Below, piece by piece: positions 1 through 8,798 of a stretch of 64,000 nucleotides of DNA. The notes under the pieces are model-generated. The model saw only the letters and a list, made by a program, of their open reading frames with translations, was not told the DNA's origin and did not search any database. The number at the start of each line of letters is the position of its first letter. Within the stretch, counting starts at the first letter, position 1. The stretch is from Closterium sp. NIES-65 (Eukaryota; Streptophyta; Zygnematophyceae; Desmidiales; Closteriaceae), in NCBI GenBank assembly GCA_948144175.1, contig CANXME010002559.1:1302001-1366000 (forward strand), written 5' to 3'. The translations under genes and the position numbers were made by a program.

Positions 1-653
1 ACGTGCTGAGCCTGCCTGAGCGCCTCTCTGCTCCCCCCGCGCTCCCCCTTCCCCCTGACGCTCCCCCCTGCCCCCACACCCCCCGCCTAATCCCGCACCC
101 ACAACTGCTCCGCCCTGCAAACCGCTGCTGCGTTGCCAGGGCATAAACCGACGGCTCAGATTCAATCCCCGCCCCTGCAGCCCCCCCTCCACCCCCTCCT
201 TCCGCTCCCCCTCCCCCCGACCCTCCCCTCCCGTCCCCACTCGCCCCTGGTCCTCCCCCTGCTCCTGCAGCCTCCCCCCTTGCCCCTGCGCCCTCTCCCC
301 CTCCCCCTCCGCCGTGCTGCTGGGCGGACGGGCGCGGGGGGCGCGAGTGCAGGTGCAGGCGCGCGGATTGGGCGGGGGAGGCGGACCAGGGGGAGGGGAG
401 GTCGAACTGCAGGGGGGATCTGAGGAAGGCGGGACCTGCGACGGTGCCATCGTGTGAGCGAGAGGCCATCTGCCCAGGATGTCTCATCACGTCTACCAAC
501 CACTCCCTGATGGGGGCAGAGGAACAACAGGGAGAGCAGAGACGGACAGTGAGGGAGAGGGAAGGGGCGATCTGAGGAAGGCGGGAGACAGTGCCATCGT
601 GCGAGCGAGAGGCCATCAGCCCAGGATGCCTCATCACATCTACCAGCCACTCT
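1..653 (-). CDS. EDR1/CTR1-like Raf MAPKKK, exon 6 (partial, runs off left edge)
   Basis: Last visible exon of the minus-strand kinase-family gene. It opens after a TTAG acceptor at 654-655 and reads EWLVDVMRHPG, the counterpart of the EYLVDLVGKPG segment of plant CTR1/EDR1. It continues as GPAFLRSPLQFDLPSP, resembling the proline-rich stretch that follows in the family, then a Gly/Ser/Pro-rich linker, and stays open to position 1. Phase agrees with exon 5, which leaves two bases. A second acceptor at 507-508 opens the same frame, so the exon may start at 506 instead; the 147 bp between the two starts is an in-frame tandem duplication (EWLVDVMRHPG occurs twice). The kinase domain, if present, lies beyond the left edge. 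The family acts as MAPKKKs in ethylene, defence and ABA-type signalling. Confidence 0.72.
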
Positions 654-656
654 CTA
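443..656 (-). repeat. 147-bp in-frame tandem duplication at the start of exon 6
   Basis: Two copies (about 443-509 and 590-656) of a ~66-bp segment lie 147 bp apart. Each carries an acceptor followed by the EWLVDVMRHPG coding segment. The offset is a multiple of three and the frame between them has no stop. Confidence 0.8.
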
Positions 657-728
657 AGATACCAGAGAAGAACGGAGAAACAAGGAGAGAGGAGAGGAGC
701 AGACAAGCAGACAAGGTACACCTGTTTG

Positions 729-908
729 TGCTGACGTCATCCCCAGCGCATCGCACCTACTGTGCTGACGTCATCCCCAGCGCATCGCACCTACTGTGCT
801 GACGTCATTCCCAGCGCATCGCACCTACTGTGCTGACGTCATCCTGGATATACTCCTGTGTTGCGCCGACGTCAGCCCTAGCGCTCTGCACATGATGCTG
901 ACGTCAGC
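729..908. repeat. 34-bp tandem repeat with TGACGTCA palindromes
   Basis: A 34-bp unit is repeated about 3.3 times (starts near 729, 763, 797, 831). Each carries the perfect palindrome TGACGTCA, and two diverged GACGTCAG motifs follow near 869 and 900. TGACGTCA is the classic bZIP/CRE site. It lies in the intron between exons 5 and 6 (654-930). Whether it works as an enhancer is inference. Confidence 0.7.
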
Positions 909-930
909 CCTAAAATTCTCTTGAGCGTAC

Positions 931-1019
931 CTGTTGTGGCGGCAGCGCGTAGCAATGAGGGCCTCCCCATTGGTTCCTCGAATCATGCGACACGGGATGC
1001 CAAAGTAATCTGCTAGGGC
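931..1019 (-). CDS. EDR1/CTR1-like Raf MAPKKK, exon 5
   Basis: The exon follows a TCTCACAG acceptor and ends at a GTACGC donor. It encodes ALADYFGIPCRMIRG and then TNGEALIATRCRHN. This continues exon 4 (RHRALLFK) exactly as in CTR1/EDR1, where RHRALLFKVLAD..GIPCR is the most conserved part of the EDR1 domain. The 89 bp start in phase 0 and end with two bases left, which fits exon 6. It is preferred over the near-identical copy at 1125-1217 because only this copy's donor gives the right phase. Confidence 0.82.
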
Positions 1020-1124
1020 CTGTGAGAAGAAGGGCACACGAGGATGAGAGGACAATGCAGGAGGCAGGCAGGCAGGGAGGAGAGGACAGAGGCAGGGAGG
1101 TTAAGCAAGGTAGAAAGCAGGTAC

Positions 1125-1217
1125 GAGTGGGTATGAGTGGCAACGCGTGACAATGAGCGCCTCGCCGTTGGTTCCTCGAATCATGCGGCACGGGATGCCA
1201 AAGTAATCTGCTAGGGC
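1125..1217 (-). pseudogene. Tandem copy of EDR1-like exon 5
   Basis: This near-identical copy of exon 5 has its own CTCCACAG acceptor (ALADYFGIPCRMIRG). It diverges before the donor; the nearest GTACCT donor would end it in phase 0, which does not fit exon 6. It is either a silent duplicate or an alternative exon. Confidence 0.7.
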
Positions 1218-1237
1218 CTGTGGAGAGTGACAGGACG

Positions 1238-1425
1238 ATGCAGGAGGGAGGGAGGGAGGGCGGGCGGGAGGGAGGGAGGGAGGGAGGGAGGGAGGGAGGG
1301 AGGGAGGGAGGGAGGGAGGGAGGGAGGGAGGGAGGGAGGCGGGCGGGCGGGCGGGCGGGCGGGCGGGCGGGTGGGCAGGCAGGCAGGCAGGGAGGCAGGC
1401 AGGCAGGGAGCAGAGGACAGGAGCA
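1238..1425. repeat. GGGA / GGGC / GGCA tetranucleotide tracts
   Basis: Runs of GGGA (about 1240-1340), then GGGC (about 1338-1370), then GGCA-like repeats. The plus strand is strongly G-rich with many GGG runs (G-quadruplex potential). The tract lies inside the intron just upstream of the large minisatellite. Confidence 0.9.
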
Positions 1426-1487
1426 GGGGGCGCAAGGGGGATCGGAAGCAGGTTCGAGTGGGAACGGAGAAAGGTGAGGGAGGGATG

Positions 1488-4400
1488 GGAGGCAGCACCA
1501 AGGGGGATGGGACGCAGCACCAAGGGGGATGGGACGCAGCACCAAGGGGGATGGGACGCAGCACCAAGGGGGATGGGACGCAGCACCAAGGGGGATGGGA
1601 CGCAGCACCAAGGGGGATGGGACGCAGCACCAAGGGGGATGGGACGCAGCACCAAGGGGGATGGGACGCAGCACCAAGGGGGATGGGACGCAGCACCAAG
1701 GGGATGGGACGCAGCACCAAGGGGGATGGGACGCAGCACCAAGGGGGATGGGACGCAGCACCAAGGGGATGGGACGCAGCACCAAGGGGGATGGGACGCA
1801 GCACCAAGGGGGATGGACGCAGCACCAAGGGGGATGGACGCAGCACCAAGGGGGATGGGACGCAGCACCAAGGGGGATGGGACGCAGCACCAAGGGGGAT
1901 GGGACGCAGCACCAAGGGGGATGGGACGCAGCACCAAGGGGGATGGGACGCAGCACCAAGGGGGATGGGACGCAGCACCAAGGGGGATGGGACGCAGCAC
2001 CAAGGGGGATGGGACGCAGCACCAAGGGGGATGGGACGCAGCACCAAGGGGGATGGGACGCAGCACCAAGGGGGATGGGACGCAGCACCAAGGGGGATGG
2101 GACGCAGCACCAAGGGGGATGGGACGCAGCACCAAGGGGGATGGGACGCAGCACCAAGGGGGATGGGACGCAGCACCAAGGGGGATGGGACGCAGCACCA
2201 AGGGGGATGGGACGCAGCACCAAGGGGGATGGGACGCAGCACCAAGGGGGATGGGACGCAGCACCAAGGGGGATGGGACGCAGCACCAAGGGGGATGGGA
2301 CGCAGCACCAAGGGGGATGGGACGCAGCACCAAGGGGGATGGGACGCAGCACCAAGGGGGATGGGACGCAGCACCAAGGGGGATGGGACGCAGCACCAAG
2401 GGGGATGGGACGCAGCACCAAGGGGGATGGGACGCAGCACCAAGGGGGATGGGACGCAGCACCAAGGGGGATGGGACGCAGCACCAAGGGGGATGGGACG
2501 CAGCACCAAGGGGGATGGGACGCAGCACCAAGGGGGATGGGACGCAGCACCAAGGGGGATGGGACGCAGCACCAAGGGGGATGGGACGCAGCACCAAGGG
2601 GGATGGGACGCAGCACCAAGGGGGATGGGACGCAGCACCAAGGGGGATGGGACGCAGCACCAAGGGGGATGGGACGCAGCACCAAGGGGGATGGGACGCA
2701 GCACCAAGGGGGATGGGACGCAGCACCAAGGGGGATGGGACGCAGCACCAAGGGGGATGGGACGCAGCACCAAGGGGGATGGGACGCAGCACCAAGGGGG
2801 ATGGGACGCAGCACCAAGGGGGATGGGACGCAGCACCAAGGGGGATGGGACGCAGCACCAAGGGGGATGGGACGCAGCACCAAGGGGGATGGGACGCAGC
2901 ACCAAGGGGGATGGGACGCAGCACCAAGGGGGATGGGACGCAGCACCAAGGGGGATGGGACGCAGCACCAAGGGGGATGGGACGCAGCACCAAGGGGGAT
3001 GGGACGCAGCACCAAGGGGGATGGGACGCAGCACCAAGGGGGATGGGACGCAGCACCAAGGGGGATGGGACGCAGCACCAAGGGGGATGGGACGCAGCAC
3101 CAAGGGGGATGGGACGCAGCACCAAGGGGGATGGGACGCAGCACCAAGGGGGATGGGACGCAGCACCAAGGGGGATGGGACGCAGCACCAAGGGGGATGG
3201 GACGCAGCACCAAGGGGGATGGGACGCAGCACCAAGGGGGATGGGACGCAGCACCAAGGGGGATGGGACGCAGCACCAAGGGGGATGGGACGCAGCACCA
3301 AGGGGGATGGGACGCAGCACCAAGGGGGATGGGACGCAGCACCAAGGGGGATGGGACGCAGCACCAAGGGGGATGGGACGCAGCACCAAGGGGGATGGGA
3401 CGCAGCACCAAGGGGGATGGGACGCAGCACCAAGGGGGATGGGACGCAGCACCAAGGGGGATGGGACGCAGCACCAAGGGGGATGGGACGCAGCACCAAG
3501 GGGGATGGGACGCAGCACCAAGGGGGATGGGACGCAGCACCAAGGGGGATGGGACGCAGCACCAAGGGGGATGGGACGCAGCACCAAGGGGGATGGGACG
3601 CAGCACCAAGGGGGATGGGACGCAGCACCAAGGGGGATGGGACGCAGCACCAAGGGGGATGGGACGCAGCACCAAGGGGGATGGGACGCAGCACCAAGGG
3701 GGATGGGACGCAGCACCAAGGGGGATGGGACGCAGCACCAAGGGGGATGGGACGCAGCACCAAGGGGGATGGGACGCAGCACCAAGGGGGATGGGACGCA
3801 GCACCAAGGGGGATGGGACGCAGCACCAAGGGGGATGGGACGCAGCACCAAGGGGGATGGGACGCAGCACCAAGGGGGATGGGACGCAGCACCAAGGGGG
3901 ATGGGACGCAGCACCAAGGGGGATGGGACGCAGCACCAAGGGGGATGGGACGCAGCACCAAGGGGGATGGGACGCAGCACCAAGGGGGATGGGACGCAGC
4001 ACCAAGGGGGATGGGACGCAGCACCAAGGGGGATGGGACGCAGCACCAAGGGGGATGGGACGCAGCACCAAGGGGGATGGGACGCAGCACCAAGGGGGAT
4101 GGGACGCAGCACCAAGGGGGATGGGACGCAGCACCAAGGGGGATGGGACGCAGCACCAAGGGGGATGGGACGCAGCACCAAGGGGGATGGGACGCAGCAC
4201 CAAGGGGGATGGGACGCAGCACCAAGGGGGATGGGACGCAGCACCAAGGGGGATGGGACGCAGCACCAAGGGGGATGGGACGCAGCACCAAGGGGGATGG
4301 GACGCAGCACCAAGGGGGATGGGACGCAGCACCAAGGGGGATGGGACGCAGCACCAAGGGGGATGGGACGCAGCACCAAGGGGGATGGGACGCAGCACCA

Positions 4401-5470
4401 AGGGGGATGGGACGCAGCACCAAGGGGGATGGGACGCAGCACCAAGGGGATGGGACGCAGCACCAAGGGGGATGGGACGCAGCACCAAGGGGGATGGGAC
4501 GCAGCACCAAGGGGGATGGGACGCAGCACCAAGGGGGATGGGACGCAGCACCAAGGGGGATGGGACGCAGCACCAAGGGGGATGGGACGCAGCACCAAGG
4601 GGGATGGGACGCAGCACCAAGGGGGATGGGACGCAGCACCAAGGGGGATGGGACGCAGCACCAAGGGGGATGGGACGCAGCACCAAGGGGGATGGGACGC
4701 AGCACCAAGGGGGATGGGACGCAGCACCAAGGGGGATGGGACGCAGCACCAAGGGGGATGGGACGCAGCACCAAGGGGGATGGGACGCAGCACCAAGGGG
4801 GATGGGACGCAGCACCAAGGGGGATGGGACGCAGCACCAAGGGGGATGGGACGCAGCACCAAGGGGGATGGGACGCAGCACCAAGGGGGATGGGACGCAG
4901 CACCAAGGGGGATGGGACGCAGCACCAAGGGGGATGGGACGCAGCACCAAGGGGGATGGGACGCAGCACCAAGGGGGATGGGACGCAGCACCAAGGGGGA
5001 TGGGACGCAGCACCAAGGGGGATGGGACGCAGCACCAAGGGGGATGGGACGCAGCACCAAGGGGGATGGGACGCAGCACCAAGGGGGATGGGACGCAGCA
5101 CCAAGGGGGATGGGACGCAGCACCAAGGGGGATGGGACGCAGCACCAAGGGGGATGGGACGCAGCACCAAGGGGGATGGGACGCAGCACCAAGGGGGATG
5201 GGACGCAGCACCAAGGGGGATGGGACGCAGCACCAAGGGGGATGGGACGCAGCACCAAGGGGGATGGGACGCAGCACCAAGGGGGATGGGACGCAGCACC
5301 AAGGGGGATGGGACGCAGCACCAAGGGGGATGGGACGCAGCACCAAGGGGGATGGGACGCAGCACCAAGGGGGATGGGACGCAGCACCAAGGGGGATGGG
5401 ACGCAGCACCAAGGGGGATGGGACGCAGCACCAAGGGGGATGGGACGCAGCACCAAGGGGGATGGGACGA
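1488..5470. repeat. Large 23-bp minisatellite, about 173 copies
   Basis: The unit GATGGGACGCAGCACCAAGG plus GGG is repeated almost without variation for ~3.98 kb. A handful of units are one base shorter (around 1695, 1765, 1810, 1835 and 4445). Because 23 is not a multiple of 3 and the unit has no stop in any frame, very long open frames occur on both strands. They are artefacts. The array lies in the intron between exons 4 and 5 of the EDR1-like gene. Its homogeneity points to recent expansion or ongoing homogenisation. Confidence 0.97.
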
Positions 5471-5525
5471 GCAGAGTATTATACAGCATACATTGACAGG
5501 GAATAACACCCTGAATAAAAAAAAA

Positions 5526-5572
5526 CACCTTGAATACCAGCGCGCGGTGGCGACTCAGCCCGCACCCTGCTC
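5526..5572 (-). pseudogene. Partial copy of EDR1-like exon 4 end
   Basis: Encodes SRHRALVFK followed by a GTGTTT donor-like sequence, a shortened copy of the end of exon 4 (SRHRALLFK then GTGAGA) just downstream in the direction of transcription. It is a second example of exon-donor duplication next to the minisatellite. Confidence 0.65.
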
Positions 5573-5636
5573 TCCCCGCCCTCCCTGCCCTCCCTGCCCT
5601 CCCAAGCCGATTTCTGAGCCATCAAAAGAATCTCAC

Positions 5637-5747
5637 CTTGAAGAGCAAGGCACGGTGGCGACTCAGACCCAGCTTGATGCTCCCGATGAGCATGATGGGC
5701 GATCCAGCCCGCACCCTGCTCTCCCGAGCCAGCTCCTCCCAAACCTC
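5637..5747 (-). CDS. EDR1/CTR1-like Raf MAPKKK, exon 4
   Basis: 111 bp (37 codons, phase 0 at both ends) between a CTGTTCAG acceptor and a GTGAGA donor. It encodes EVWEELARESRVRAG, then SPIMLIGSIKLGL and SRHRALLFK. This matches the CTR1/EDR1 block ending in PIGSL..GLCRHRALLFK, including the RHRALLFK signature. It joins exon 5 across the ~4.4-kb minisatellite-bearing intron. Confidence 0.85.
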
Positions 5748-6100
5748 CTGAACAGGTTCGGCGCCGAGGCGTGGCGTGCGTTGATGGGAAAGACAAGGGT
5801 GGGTTGAGTGAAGGGAACGTTGACGGGGCAAAGATGGAGTGTGTCGGTATGCCTTTGAGAGAGCAAGCAGAGCTAGCTGGAGTTTTGAGTGGTTAGAAGA
5901 CGGGCAGAGATGGGTACTGTGGGAGAGAGGAGGGGAGGGAGAGGAGGAGAAAGAGGGGGGGTTGGAGGGACGGGGACGGGGAAGAGCGGGAGGAGGCATA
6001 GATACGGGAGGAGGCATAGATACGGGAGGAGGCATAGATACGGGAGACAAAGACGGAGGATCGGAATGGAAACAGCAGGTGAAGGGAATGGAGAGCTTAT

Positions 6101-6392
6101 GACCGAGAAGGAACTCACATAGATCTCTTCGTTGTTGGGCCGAGGTCCTTTTTGAGGCGCCTAAAAAATCGTCTCGACTCACGCGGATTTTATGTGGAGA
6201 GAATTATAACTGCTTTGAGGTGAAGGGAATGGAGAGCTTATGACCGAGAAGGAACTCACATAGATACGTGATTGAAGAAGGGTTTTGAGACGTCTTAAAA
6301 CCCTTCTTCAATCTTATGACCGACAAGGAACTCACATAGATAGATCTCTTCGTCGTTGGGCCGAGAGGTCCGCCCATTGCCTCTGCTACCAG
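6101..6392. repeat. Degenerate copies of exon 3 plus a palindromic insert
   Basis: The 3' end and donor of exon 3 (read on the minus strand) recur three more times here: about 6113-6150, 6241-6265 (donor side only) and 6318-6392. A 42-nt near-perfect palindrome (6271-6312) sits between two of them. The copies are diverged and probably silent. Confidence 0.7.
6271..6312. repeat. 42-nt near-perfect palindrome (MITE-like)
   Basis: The two 21-nt arms (ATTGAAGAAGGG...GAGAC and its complement) differ at one position around an AGACGTCT core. It interrupts a repeated host segment, as a tiny palindromic insertion would. Confidence 0.75.
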
Positions 6393-6482
6393 ATAGGAGG
6401 AATCGTTTCGAGACGTATCAAAACAGATTGATTATCACACGAAATGAAGACAGCAGGAGAGGGGAGTGGGCGAGTGGCTCAC

Positions 6483-6534
6483 ATAGATCTCTTCGTCGTT
6501 GGGTACTGGTCCGCCCATTGCCTCTGCTACCACC
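6483..6534 (-). CDS. EDR1/CTR1-like Raf MAPKKK, exon 3 (52-bp micro-exon)
   Basis: This micro-exon lies between a GCTGCCAG acceptor and a GTGAGC donor. It starts with one base completing an Arg codon from exon 2, then encodes VVAEAMGGPVPNDEEIY. It corresponds to the LAKLICNRMGGPV segment of CTR1 and bridges exon 2 (phase 2) and exon 4 (phase 0) exactly. The MGGPV motif and the phase fit are the main support. It was missed by simple ORF logic because of its size. Confidence 0.8.
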
Positions 6535-6714
6535 CTGGCAGCGCACACAGAGATGAGAATGGACAGGGGCGGGAGAGGGAGGGGCGAGAGACGGAAATGC
6601 AGGGAGGGGGAACGGACGGAGGAGAGGGGAATGGCAAAAGAGTGGAACGAGACAATGGAGGGTGGAGTTCAAGGGATGGGATGATAAAGGGGAATTTGGG
6701 AAAGGGTGATAGGG

Positions 6715-6900
6715 CAGCGGGCGGGCTGGGATCATGGGAAAGGGTGATACTGCAGTGCATAAAGCTTTTTTGAGAATTCTCAAAAAACACTGGCTGGGAT
6801 CATGGGAACAGGTGATACTGCAGTGCATAAAGCTTTTTTGAGAATTCTCAAAAAACACTGGCTGGGATCATGGGAACAGGTGATACTGCAGTGCGTAATG
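6715..6900. repeat. ~66-bp tandem repeat with TTTTTTGAGAATTCTCAAAAAA palindromes
   Basis: A unit of about 66 bp (GGGATCATGGGAACAGGTGA..GCATAAAGC) is present 2.5 to 3 times. The junctions at about 6767-6789 and 6833-6855 are short T-tract/GAGAATTCTC/A-tract palindromes. It is intronic. Confidence 0.75.
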
Positions 6901-6965
6901 CCCCCTCGTACTCAAGCCACCCAGCACACCCAGCAAGCCCACTCACTCCAGCACACTCCACCTAC

Positions 6966-7165
6966 CTTGCAACGTCACCTGCCGTAGGCTCGCCGCTCCT
7001 CTCCCCCTCGCCCTCCCCCTGTCCCTGCGCCATCCCGCGCCCAGCAGCCAGTCTCGCAACAAGCTTCCTGAGCCCATTGTCCTCCTCGAAGTCCACGAGC
7101 ACCACGTCCACCGCCGTGTCATGCGCCGCCAGCGCGCGCAGCATCTCCAGCGTCGGCATGTGGCC
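6966..7165 (-). pseudogene. Tandem copy of EDR1-like exon 2 (3' two-thirds)
   Basis: Encodes GHMPTLEMLRALAAHDTAVD onward to GEPTAGDVAR and ends at the same GTAGGT donor type as exon 2. It lacks the first ~40 codons, but a plausible acceptor (GGGCAG) precedes GHM in phase 0, so it could act as an alternative exon. The reading frame is intact, so it is either recent or under constraint. Confidence 0.6.
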
Positions 7166-7246
7166 CTGCCCGCCCTCTCCCACACCCACCCTCTTACCAC
7201 ACCCAGCAGACCCAAGTTACCAACCACCCCACCACATTCCACCTAC

Positions 7247-7569
7247 CTTGCAACATCACCGGCTGTAGGCTCGCCAGCCCTCACTCCCGCGTCTCCCTCC
7301 CCCTGCCCGTGCTGCCCCTGCTGCTTCCCGCGCCCCGCTGCCAGCCTGGCAACGAGCTTCCTGAGCCCATTGTCCTCCTCGAAGTCCACGAGCACCACGT
7401 CCACCGCCGTGTCATGCGCTGCCAGCATCCGCAGCATCTCCAGCGTCGGCATGTGGCCCTGCCCGCGCGCCTCCGCGCACACGCCCCACACCTTGGCGTT
7501 CAGCGCGGACCCATACACCCCGTAGAATCGCGAATCCGCCGCGTCGCTGTATTCCAGGACCTGGGTGGT
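7247..7569 (-). CDS. EDR1/CTR1-like Raf MAPKKK, exon 2
   Basis: 323 bp from a TTCCCCAG acceptor to a GTAGGT donor (phase 0 in, phase 2 out). It encodes TTQVLEYSDAADSRFYGVYG, then VWGVCAEARGQGHMPTLEML, then VDVVLVDFEEDNGLRKL. This tracks the CTR1/EDR1 domain block (RFW..YDKVPDGFY..G.IPSIESLR..SLEAIIVDR..DP.FKEL) at the expected spacing. The C-terminal end is Gly/Gln-rich before GEPTAGDVAR. It is the best-supported exon of the gene together with exons 4 and 5. Confidence 0.85.
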
Positions 7570-7676
7570 CTGGGGAACGGCGGGGAGTGGTGGGGGGTGG
7601 TGGGGAGCGGCGGACGGGGGTGGTGGGGAGTGATGGGAAATGGTGGACGGCGGTGGGGGAGATGAGACTGACGTGT

Positions 7677-7858
7677 TCACGCGCACACGCCCCACACCTT
7701 GGCGTTGCTGTAATCCAACACTTGGGTCGTCTGGCGAGTGGTGGGGAGTGGTGGGGAGTGGTGGGGAGGGGATGAGAGCACTGACTTCACACGCCCCACA
7801 CCTTGGCGTTCAGTCTGACCCGAATACCCCGTAGAACAGCGAATCCCCCGCGTCGCTG
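7677..7858 (-). pseudogene. Two broken copies of the start of exon 2
   Basis: About 7677-7735 retains TTQVLDYSN joined to AKVWGVCA. About 7789-7858 retains SDAGDSLFYGVFGS. Both are interrupted remnants of the exon-2 start, in the intron between exons 1 and 2. Confidence 0.65.
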
Positions 7859-8096
7859 GGGTGGGGTGGGTTCGGAGGGGGTGGGTATCACGGAGGCGTG
7901 AGAAATTGGGGCCTCGTCTTTCGAAGATTCTGAAACGCTGGTGTTGCTGGCAGATGTGTCGCTCCTAGGGCTCTTAACGCGCCCCTTCTAAGAGAGGATA
8001 TCAGAAGCAAAATCCCAATCGTGAATGGCCCGAAAGCGCGCATTACCAGCGCGCATAAAAAAAGGCCTTGTGATTCGAACCCTAGATGTGCGGGAT

Positions 8097-8394
8097 GGGA
8101 ATGAGGGGAATGCGGGGAATGCGGGGAATGAGGGGAATGAGGGGAATGCGGGGAATGAGGGGAATGAGGGGAATGAGGGGAATGATGGGAACGAGGGGAA
8201 TGAGGGGAATGAGGGGAATGAGGGGAATGAGGGGAATGAGGGGAATGAGGGGAATGAGGGGAATGAGGGGAATGCGGGGAATGAGGGGAATGAGGGGAAT
8301 GAGGGGAATGATGGGAACGAGGGGAATGAGGGGAATGAGGGGAATGAGGGGAATGAGGGGAATGAGGGGAATGAGGGGAATGAGGGGAACGCGG
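8097..8394. repeat. 9-bp minisatellite (GGAATGAGG), ~33 copies
   Basis: Unit GGAATGAGG with occasional GCGG, GATG and GAACG variants. It is a multiple of three, which explains the apparent GNE and MRG repeat ORFs. It lies in the first intron of the EDR1-like gene. Confidence 0.95.
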
Positions 8395-8667
8395 GGCCCG
8401 CACGAGTTAGTCGCGCGCACGCATGTATGGTACGCAGCTGCTAACCCTAACTACATCATTCCCACACAACACCGCCGAAACTGGCACTGCGATCGCAGCG
8501 GACTATCTGCGCTCGCCCTGAATCAAATAAAGCATCGCTCCAGTGAGATGACACAACGGGGGGACAGACGAGATGACGCATGCTACAGAGTCTCATTGCA
8601 ACAGCGTGCAATACAACGCAAACGAGCTGCACTACAACGCACGCATTCTCGACGCGCGCGGGCGTGG

Positions 8668-8715
8668 GTGATCAGAACTTCGCGTTCACCCAGAACCGGG
8701 AAAATGCACCCACAG
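8668..8715 (-). pseudogene. Copy of the exon 1 donor region
   Basis: The end of exon 1 with its donor (FRFW then GTGAGCGTGAAG) recurs here in diverged form (CGGTTCTGGGTGAACGCG). It is another copied exon-intron junction. Confidence 0.6.
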
Positions 8716-8798
8716 TTTCTACTAACAGGGTACACTACAATGCGATAGATCACACTAAAACGCGTACACGACATAGGTGATCGGAACTTCACGCTCAC

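Noticed and set aside
430-436. A GT donor ending EDR1-like exon 6 at 436
   Set aside because: The frame remains open and protein-like beyond it (GPAFLRSPLQFDLPSP) to the window edge, so read-through is the simpler reading.
1227-5807. Plus- and minus-strand ORFs of about 1300-1530 codons with DGTQHQGGWDAAPRG or PSPLVLRPIPLGAA repeats
   Set aside because: The 23-bp unit has no stop in these frames, so all are open by construction; the repeats rotate through the frames and have no start context or partner domain.
8025-8748. GNEGNEGNE, MRGMRGMRG and IPLIPLIPL repeat proteins
   Set aside because: A 9-bp array with no stop read in different frames, inside an intron of the EDR1-like gene.
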